A DNA stretch of 64,000 bases from assembly GCA_032622095.1 (NCBI GenBank), contig CP136069.1:11426036-11490035 (forward strand), given 5' to 3'. Made by a program: the position numbers and the translations under genes. Below are positions 56,185 to 64,000 of the stretch, in pieces. How positions within the stretch are numbered: position 1 is the first letter of the stretch; each line of letters starts with the position of its first letter. The stretch comes from Siphonodentalium dalli. Its lineage: Eukaryota; Mollusca; Scaphopoda; Gadilida; Siphonodentaliidae. The notes beneath the pieces are model-generated. The model saw only the letters and a program-made list of their open reading frames with translations. It was not told where the DNA came from and made no database searches.

Positions 56185-56765
56185 TTGTTATGCCTTAACT
56201 GCCGAAGTCTAATGCGAACTGGGATTTATTCAAAGATTTATTATGTAATATCCAAAACAACAACATCTTTGACGTCATAGCCCTATCTGAAATATTCCTG
56301 ATCAAGAAAACATGTGTTACCCGGGTATCAACTTTTCGAATTCGCAACGCGTCCATATAACGATGATGGTAGAGGTGGTGTTGGATTATTTATCAAAAAT
56401 GGCATGACATTTAGAAAAAGTCCTGACTTGTCTGTATTTACACCACACGTCGCAGAAACGCCATTTGTTGAAAATAATCATAAAAAAACTCTTATGTGGT
56501 ATGAGTAATATACAGACCTAACACAGCCCCAAAAGCAGATATAGATGAATTCATGACTTACATAGATGTCATAATGGTCAAACTCAATGAATCGCACACT
56601 AATGCATATTTGATTGGGGACTTCAATATTGACCTACTAAACTCTGATAATCATACGAAAACCGGTGATTTTATATATAACATATTTGAGCGGAGTTACC
56701 TCCCTGTGATTATACAAAACCTACTCGGATATTACTATTCCAGATCAGGCAACTATTGCGCAATC
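56185..56765 (+). pseudogene. LINE AP-endonuclease fragment, decayed
   Basis: Pieces of a non-LTR retrotransposon endonuclease read in order but in shifting frames: LNCRSL near 56,196, NWDLFKDLLCNIQNNN then IFDVIALSEIF (56,265-56,297), YQLFEFATRPYNDDGRGGVG and LFIKNG (frame from 56,314), YRPNTAPKADIDEF-like words near 56,510, and LIGDFNIDLLNSD near 56,609. The ALSE and GDFN motifs are the usual catalytic landmarks of this EEP nuclease. Frameshifts and stops (56,508 for example) kill it. No RT follows, and the element is in the opposite orientation to the LINE at 49-51 kb. Family most like CR1/jockey/L2, not resolved further. Confidence 0.8.
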
Positions 56766-56934
56766 ATTTAACGAATATATACATGTATAGGAGATACAGC
56801 ATAGTAGCAATGTTATATCTTGTGCCTAAGAAACATGACGAGCATTGCTCTTTGAACATGCTTGGGACTATACAACACACGAGATGCCTGTTTTTAGAAG
56901 CAAGTTGAATTGTTGAGACTGCGCAAATATTTTG

Positions 56935-57032
56935 GGATTAAGTGGTATTCGAACCCCGACCCATGTGGTGTATGATGGCGAGCGCGCCTTGCGACTCAAA
57001 GTCCGACGTCAATACCACACGGCCCCGGAAGC
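56935..57032 (-). repeat. Possible tRNA-derived SINE head or tRNA pseudogene
   Basis: On the minus strand GGGGCCGTGTGGTATTGACG, a GTCGCAAGGCGCGC word and TCGGGGTTCGAATACCAC follow one another. GGTTCGAATACC is a good B box of RNA polymerase III promoters, and GTGTGGTATTGACG is a weak A-box-like region. A cloverleaf does not close cleanly and no CCA-type acceptor pairing is visible, so a functional tRNA is unlikely. Confidence 0.45.
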
Positions 57033-57570
57033 AACCTCAAACAAGAAGCGCGAATGACAGCTGTATTCCGACGTCGCATGCACATAAGTAAGTAAACATT
57101 TCGAGAAATAAAGAAATTATACTTTAAATATAATTTAATTGTTAAACGGGGATAAAGATAGAATAAGATCAACACCTTACTAAGTTTCTATCCATCCGTT
57201 CAGGGGGGGGTCATTAATACAGATACATTAGTACAGATACAAAGTTGAATATAAATTGCGTTTTCCTCCATGTGTAGGGACACAACATGACAGGAAAGCA
57301 GGTTTTTCCTGTCAGATCTCAGACACCCACCCCTTCAACGGAAGTTCTGTTTCAAGGGCAATTTGGGGATGCACCAGATTGATATCCATCGTGACAATAT
57401 TAGGATTATGCAGAACAATGGTGTGAAATGGTTTTAATAATTTAAGTTCTCTTAAGTGATGTGAAACACTCCGGTATAAAATCAAATAGAAATGGAGAAT
57501 AGTCATGCTCAAATTAGTTAATTCTATGATTATTAATCCAAATTTTCAACGCACATCGTCATTTTGATTT

Positions 57571-57900
57571 AAGGATTAACTGTCATGCGGACTATTTTTA
57601 TGGAGATGTAACCGTGAGGTTAGTGGTCATAACTTGTGTAAAACCCGAAGATGACTTTTTCGCTAAATGTATATAAATATAAGGATTAACTGTCATGTGG
57701 ACTGTTTTTATGGAGATGTAACCGTGAGGTAAGTGGTCATAACTTGTGTAAAACCCGAAAAAGTCACTTTTGTAAATGTATTTACTCGAAAAGTGTATCG
57801 TGACAAAACCAGCCCAAAATATCCCATAGCACTCGATCAGAAACCAACTGAGAGCAATTTAAAAACGAGGCTCTTTATATTGAAACCTGATGATTTATTA
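57571..57900. repeat. AAGGATTAACTGTCAT family, tandem pair and flank
   Basis: AAGGATTAACTGTCATGCGG at 57,572 and AAGGATTAACTGTCATGTGG at about 57,681 start two direct units, each with GATGTAACCGTGAGGTTAG/GGTAAG and GTGTAAAACCCGAA. It continues into CGAAAAGTGTATCGTGACAA and TGAAACCTGATGATTTATTA, as at 45 kb. Confidence 0.85.
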
Positions 57901-59740
57901 ACTCAATCCTGGTCGAGTGTAAATGCGCCCAAAACATTACGCGTTCTTTTTCTCCAAAATCAATGACGCGTCGATGTAATTATGGTTGCAACTATGACCC
58001 TCTTGCGCGTTCACCGAGAAATAATTGCAACTAGTCACGTGGGCGCCGACCAATCGGAATGGTGGGTTTAGTGATAATCACACTCAGTATGTAAATATAT
58101 ATTCATTAAACGCAATGAGTCTCGATGGCTTAATCATTTGCGTTAGTTTATCGCTGATTGTTGCATCCATAATCGATATATAAATATTTACAATGGAGCG
58201 CAATTCAGACGTGTTCTCTATATCACGGCGTGATACGGTATAGCGCCTGCGTAACATAACTTATCAGTTCCACACTCTTGAACAATTCAAAAGATGTCTT
58301 TAAGATAGAAATGAAGTAAACATAAAAGCCATCATGAATTTTAGGATATCAATAACAGTTCTGTGGATTGGTTGACTGATTAATTGAGTGGGGCTTAATG
58401 TCGCTTTCAGCAACTGAGGCCATGTCATGAAATTGCCAATCTTAGTGGTTGAGGAAATTCGCACACGTATGGCTAATCTAACAGTTGTTTCAATGGCTGA
58501 TAAGCTCCGGCCATCGGCGAATAATTGGCAACCCAACCATATAACGATTTCGAGTTACATAGTCCACGATGGAAAAAAGTGAATCTGAGTTGAACCCCTA
58601 ACAGTCCTATGCACCGAAACCCCATCCCCACTGTTTTTTAAAGCATGAACGGAACTTATCAATAACTAGCATGGTTACCCGGCGTTGCCCATGTTAAAGT
58701 CATGTGAAACTCTGTGGATATTTGGTGGGAATAGAGAATACTCTTGCTCTCAAAGTGTCACACATATCTCGTAAATTGTATATCCAAATGGCATAACAAC
58801 ACATGATTCTTACACATGGAATATACGTAGTGGCTCACCTTGTCATGTCGGTGCGATTATCATTTTGTTTATCGCGTTTAATCCGTCCCACCAATAAAGA
58901 AATATTTATTTACTTACAACTGCGCATTCGTCAGACGTTATAGCATGGACAAAATAAAAGACGAAAATTGTGTTTTACATAGAGATGAATCAATCAATCT
59001 AGATCATATCTTCGTGAAGATACAGATGTTTTAAAGTATGTCCAGGTGATCCTCTGTTCTGGTGCTCTATACTTGCTAATCATTTTCAGTTTAAAAGAAA
59101 TGATGTTATGCGAATATAGCAGTTACATGTGCCAGAAACAGCGAGATATTGAGTTGTTTATTTTTGGCGATGAGTCTGTTCTAAAAAATGAATAATCCTC
59201 TGTATCAGGCATATATACCCTTGCCAGAAGCCACTATTTGAGGATCCTGAAAAGCCATGTGCTACGGACTGCGTTTTCCTTTATCTCAGAAGTAACCACA
59301 CTGTGACCACTTTTTGTGAACAGGCCTGCTCTATATTTCCATATCTCTTGGCAATTGTAACTTTTTTTGTGAAAACAATTTTGAATGGGACAGACTCAAT
59401 CGTGTTATACTATATACATGAGCCATTCTAATATGCAATCCTCTGACGATTCAATGTCTCTTAGTTTGAATGAGTATATGTATCTCTTAAATAGATCAAT
59501 ATAAATATACTTTTAATGCCTTCCTCTATGTATCTTCTAAGATCATAATAGGAATGCCCTGATTTCCATCCCCATACAAATATGACAGTTGAGAAGATAT
59601 AATTGTTCAAGTGAATTAATTCGGTCACCATTTGTCGAGATTGTGCAATTGGAATGCCAATTTCGACGAATTGAACAATCTGATGAATGCTAGTGAATCT
59701 TCTCTCGCCATCCATGACTCAAACGAACCCAACTGTGATT
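57901..59740. other. Non-coding stretch, nothing recognised
   Basis: No open frame above 84 codons, no repeats of note. Possibly unique intergenic sequence. Confidence 0.45.
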
Positions 59741-59799
59741 TAATTAATTATATCATTAGAGAAGAACGTGCATGAATTTAATATAGTTATATCAACTTT

Positions 59800-61330
59800 G
59801 GTGCAAACCCCCCTCATGAATGACTTGAACTGCGCCATTTGTATCATATTTAAACCACGTCTATTAGACTCATGCATGCATTATATAATGGAGATGATTA
59901 TATATAAGTTTGGTGGTAATCTGCAGCTAAACAAATTCTTATCATTGTTATTACACCCATCTCTCACCCAAACGGTGCCCATTCGCATCTGTAAGTCCCC
60001 CTGACACCAACAACATGACTTAGAAAATGTTAACCCGCACCTTTATCTTATTCATAAAATTACCCCTGTTAGAGCGCCTTGGTGCCATTTCGATTGTACC
60101 CTTAAAGTTAAATATAGAGCTTAGACAGATGTTCGAAAATATTTGATTCATTTGAGAAGAACGGGTATCAGTTTGCTGGTATTTGGCACTAAACATATTT
60201 GATAATATCAGTTATTGGTAACCCTCCCGTCCCTATTTCGGACTCAAGCGCGCCACTTTTAATATCATTTAACCATATATATATAAAAATTTTGAAAATT
60301 GTCGAGTAAACAAATTCGTATCAAATTTAGGGCCACCATTGCATATCTCTCATCCAAGAAAGCACCAATTTGGCGCATTTAAACCACACGATTAGATTAT
60401 TCGTATCACGGAGAAGAATATGTATCAATCAGTCGGAAATCTGCGCTAAACATATTGTTCATCAATGTGTGAGTCCCTCTCACCCTATAAGCACTTCTGA
60501 CGCGAATGGCCCCACTTTTAATACCTTTAAACCACACAATTAGACTCCTGATATCACGGAGATTATTATTTGTAAGTTTGGTGCTAATCCGCGACTAAAC
60601 ATTTTTTTCTTCAAATTTAGTGCCCACCCCACCCTTACCGCCATCTCTCACCAAAACAGCTCCAATATGACGCCTTTAAAATCACACGATTAGATTCCTC
60701 ATATCATGGAAAAGAATGTGTATCAATCTGGTGGAAATTGGCCATAAAAATTTTTTGTATCAATTGTGGTACACTTCTCCCTTTCAGTGCACCCCTGACT
60801 CGAATGACGCCACGGTTGACAGCTTTAAGCGACGCCATTAGAGACCTCATACAATGGGGATGAATGTGTATAGGTTTCGTGGCAATCGGCGACTAAACCA
60901 ATTCTTATCAGATGTAGTATCCACCGTCCCCAAATCTCTCATCCCGGCGACACCAATTTGGCGTTTTTAAATCACACAATAAGATTCATTGTATCATGGA
61001 TGAGATCTCAGAAGAATGTACACCAATTTGGTGGAATTCGGCGCTAAAATTATTTTGATAAATTGTTTGTGCCCCTCTCCTCTTCCGGGCATCCCTGACA
61101 CGAACGGCGCGACTTTTGACATATTTAAACCACACCAATAGATTCTTCATATTATGGGGATGATTATATATAAGTTTGGTGGCAATCGGCGAAAAATTTG
61201 TTTTCTGCCGCTGACAACGGCGTCACTTTAGAAAATTCTAACCCTCGCCATTTTCTTTCTCGTTAAAAGTTACCCATATTAGGCCCCTTTTGTGCCATCT
61301 TGGTGGCCCCCTGTGAATTTCTATAGACAG
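59800..61330. repeat. Highly diverged tandem array (~130-160 bp unit, ~9-10 copies)
   Basis: Each unit contains, in order, a GCGCCACTTTTAATA-like word, TTTAAACCACACGATTAGAC, TCATATCACGGAGAAGAATG, TGTATCAATTTGGTGG, AATCGGCGCTAAACA and CCCTCTCACC. Anchors lie near 59,836, 60,250, 60,380, 60,508, 60,671, 60,806, 60,960 and 61,107. Divergence between units is high, so the array is old. Confidence 0.85.
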
Positions 61331-61839
61331 ACACTAGATATAGATACAATATAAAGGACTCCTCGTTAATCTGGTATTTCCAGCATAAACTATATACTTA
61401 CATGTAAAATAATATACTATATTCGACATGGGATTGGAATATAATCGAATGAGCCCAATTCGTATGACGGTTATTATGAAAAGATATTAGAGATGTGTTT
61501 GGAATATAATCGAATAGTTATACAATGCACATATATTAGCGATGTGTTTGGAATGAAACCAAATAAACTCCATTCGTAGGGAGGTTATATCGTGGGAAAT
61601 ATTTACGTTTTTACTAAATTATTTTACTAATTGTGCCCAACTCGTAGGATATTTAGTCGGTGGTTTCTACACGCAGGGGGACAAATTCTCGGTGAAATTA
61701 AGCGTCTTTCTTCCATCTGTAAAACTTATCGTGTGTGGCCTAGCGGCTAGAACGACGATAAACCATAACAAACCAAACGTAGGATATTTATATATAATAT
61801 TTCACAATTCATATATGTTTATTGTTTTATACATCACAT

Positions 61840-62016
61840 ATAGTGCATGGTTACTTGTCGATTTATATATGTTATTGTTTATACACATAGTTCATGGTTA
61901 CTTGTCGATTTATATATGTTATTGTTTATACACATAGTGCATGGTTACTTGTCGATTTATATACGTTATTGTTTATACACATAGTGCATGGTTACTATGG
62001 TTACTTGTCGATTTAT
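61840..62016. repeat. 47-bp tandem repeat, ~3.7 copies
   Basis: Units of AGTGCATGGTTACTTGTCGA, TTTATATATGTTATTGTTTA and TACACAT. The last unit has a small duplication (GGTTACTATGGTTACTTG). Confidence 0.95.
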
Positions 62017-62417
62017 TCAGATCAGCCAAACACCGCGGACATGACAACGTTAAAAAAATATTTATCATATATCATGGTACTCACATATCCGAGCTGTAAC
62101 TCACCTTTGTATCCAGTCGTTGAAACCTGCAAGTAAAATAAAATAAAATTGTAAGCTTACCTTCTTACTGCTGGTAAGCTTGGCGCACACATCAGATAGT
62201 AATTAAGGTTTAGCCGCCACTAACTTATTATCGACCAGAGTAAACGTGATTGTTATGCTTAGCTCACATATTAGATAGTAATTAAGGTTTAGCCGCCACT
62301 AACTTATTATCGACCGGAGTAAACGTGATTGTTATGCTTAGCTCACATATTAGATACACATTAAGTATCAGACACCACTAACGTATTATTTTCCGGAATG
62401 AATAATGTTTATATTAA

Positions 62418-62763
62418 CCCTTTACCCAACAGAACGGCCCTGTGCCAATGCATTCTCTTATATATGCGAGTCGACCATAGGTCGACTCGCATATATAAGA
62501 GAATGCACTGGCTTAACACATTAAAAATTAAAAAATTGTTAAAGAATGTAAGAAAAAATGGTAAAAAGTGTTAAAAAAAGATTTTTTTAAGCCAATGCAT
62601 TCTTTTATATAAGAGAATGCATTGGCACAGGGCATCACAATGTGGTCAATGAGCCGGTTCCAATGATATCCATATTTGTATGGTTTTATTGAGAAAGACC
62701 CAATATAATTTAGGCTGTTGCAGCTTTATTTGGTCGTTTTTGGCCGGTTTGTTGGGTAAAGGG
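62418..62763. mobile_element. TTAA-flanked (piggyBac-like) MITE, compact copy
   Basis: TTAA (62,414-62,417) then CCCTTTACCCAAC; GTTGGGTAAAGGG then TTAA (62,764-62,767): a perfect 13-bp TIR with an intact TTAA duplication, 346 bp long. Internally it contains the two-hairpin foldback module (62,438-62,632) and the CACAATGTGGTCAATGAGCC block. It is homologous to 3,486-4,677 and has no coding capacity. Confidence 0.92.
62438..62632. mobile_element. Two-hairpin foldback module (inside the TTAA MITE)
   Basis: Ends CCCTGTGCCAATGCATTC and TTGGCACAGGG; hairpin one is centred on GAGTCGACCATAGGTCGACTC, hairpin two is reduced to CCAATGCATTCTTTTATATA with its complement. Related to 3,506-3,737 and 52,169-52,511. 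Confidence 0.8.
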
Positions 62764-63084
62764 TTAAAGCACATATCAGATATACATCAAGTTTCAGTTG
62801 CTGCTAGCTTGTTGTCGTTTGGAGTAACCTGTTAAGATTGGCGCACATATCATACAAGAAAACCGTAGTCAGAAACGGTAACGCTCACAAGATCATATTA
62901 TTAGGCACATATAACATATTTATTATACTGGTTTCGTGAACCACCTCGGAATTTAATTAAAACAACTAATGCTTCAAACTATTACAACTGCGGCGTATCA
63001 CTGAATGTTTCTCATTCACCACACAAAACAAAGTGCCTCTAAATTGCGGAATATTTTATGATCTAAGAATGCCTTCAGGTAATT

Positions 63085-63410
63085 AAAATATGGTCCAATG
63101 AGGGTTAATAAAAATATCGTCTCATGAGGGTTAACAAACATATGGTTCCATGATGGTTAATTGAAATTTTACCATGATTGTTAATTAAATTATGGTCCCA
63201 TTATGGTTAATCAAAATGTGGTTTAATGAGAGTTAATAAAACTATGGTCCCATGATGGTTAATTGAAATGTTACCATGATTGTTAATTAAAATATAGTCC
63301 CATAATTGTTCACGGTTAATACAAAATATGGTCCATGAGGGTTAACAAAAGTATGGACACATGGTGGTTCATTGAGATATGGTCCCATGAATGTCAATTT
63401 AAATATGTGC
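63085..63410. repeat. ~28-bp degenerate tandem repeat, ~11 copies
   Basis: Units of the form ATATGGTCCCATGATGGTTA followed by ATTGAAA recur with substitutions and small indels. Confidence 0.9.
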
Positions 63411-64000
63411 GTTTCGATTTCTGGTTCTGTCGGCCCATTTTTCCATAAGTTACACACCTTTTTCGATTTAGAAATTGCGGTTTTCTTGAGTGCCCGTTGA
63501 ATACTGCAGTTATATATATGTCATATTTTGGTGTGTGGCTGAATTGATTCAGAATCCAAGCATCTCACGAAGTACCTCAGTACACGAATGTTTCATATAA
63601 TTTAATTCGCTGTCCTCGAGACGTTTATATATTGAGAATAGGTAATATTCACATTATGATGCGTTCATTATTCCTTGTTCAGTGTGTGGGTGAATAAATT
63701 ACCATTTATGATCGAATTGACCATGTCGGAATGGCACACTGGGATATGCACCGACTCTGATCTGGCCAAAGGACAATATTCGCGGTTGGGGTTTCCCTTC
63801 CGACCCTATCTCAAACCCCAGTAAGATTATTGTTATATATTTTCAAGAATATAATTTCTCAGGCAAGTTATTGTATTTGATACAATTTATACAAACTTAC
63901 AAAGTTGAAAATATGAACAAGCTCCGTCTATTTTACATGTATGTGTTGATGATTATTGTTTTACATATTGTACAACACTGTTTCATATTTATCATATGCG
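63411..64000. other. Non-coding end of window
   Basis: No repeat or coding signal recognised. Confidence 0.45.

Larger units (their letters stand above)
62188..62870. repeat. 79-bp tandem repeat interrupted by a MITE
   Basis: AATTAAGGTTTAGCCGCCAC at 62,201 and 62,280 and a diverged match at 62,359 show a 79-bp period. A further diverged unit (CACATATCAGATATACATCA, then TTGTCGTTTGGAGTAAC) begins at 62,768, just after the MITE. Confidence 0.85.

Overview
This 64 kb window looks like repeat-dense, A+T-rich, non-coding nuclear DNA from an animal, most likely a marine invertebrate. That rests on fibrinogen-related (FReD) exons, L2/CR1/jockey-type LINE pieces, an LTR retrotransposon, many small inverted-repeat DNA elements (MITEs), and tandem arrays at several scales. 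No prokaryotic gene layout, operon, rRNA or intact tRNA gene is visible. The phylum cannot be fixed from the sequence; mollusc, brachiopod or invertebrate deuterostome all fit.

Host coding content is small. A complete FReD exon lies at 51,459-52,102 (minus). A decayed paralogue lies at 16,401-18,855 (minus), broken by a 1.8 kb TIR element, an 8-nt frameshifting deletion and loss of its splice acceptor. A 28-codon FReD tail lies at 15,677-15,763 (minus). No upstream exon for any of them could be identified.

Layout: 1-6 kb holds dispersed repeats and a diverged array split by a TTAA-flanked (piggyBac-like) MITE. 6.6-12 kb is dominated by a 46-bp minisatellite of about 71 copies with a 33-monomer (1,518 bp) higher-order duplication, between ~280-bp inverted-repeat arms. 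12.9-19.8 kb holds TIR elements, the FReD relics and a 487-bp duplicated element. 20-26 kb is mostly featureless. 26-44 kb is a mosaic of satellites (units of ~440, ~380, ~160 and ~171 bp) invaded by a 4.78 kb LTR retrotransposon with 4 differences between its LTRs and no gag-pol, by a LINE fragment, and by a segment between 66-bp direct repeats. 45-51 kb holds foldback elements and an L2-like LINE with an uninterrupted 519-codon RT frame. 51-52.6 kb is the FReD exon, with a TA-flanked MITE 17 bp upstream of its acceptor. 53.8-57.9 kb holds LTR and LINE relics and a possible tRNA-derived SINE. 59.8-63.4 kb holds further tandem arrays and a clean TTAA-flanked MITE.

I did not find a convincing new biochemical system. 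The structures most worth following are the minisatellite inside a large inverted repeat, a two-hairpin foldback module shared by two unrelated MITE families, and the transposon-broken FReD paralogue. All boundaries and identities come from reading by eye, not from alignment software.
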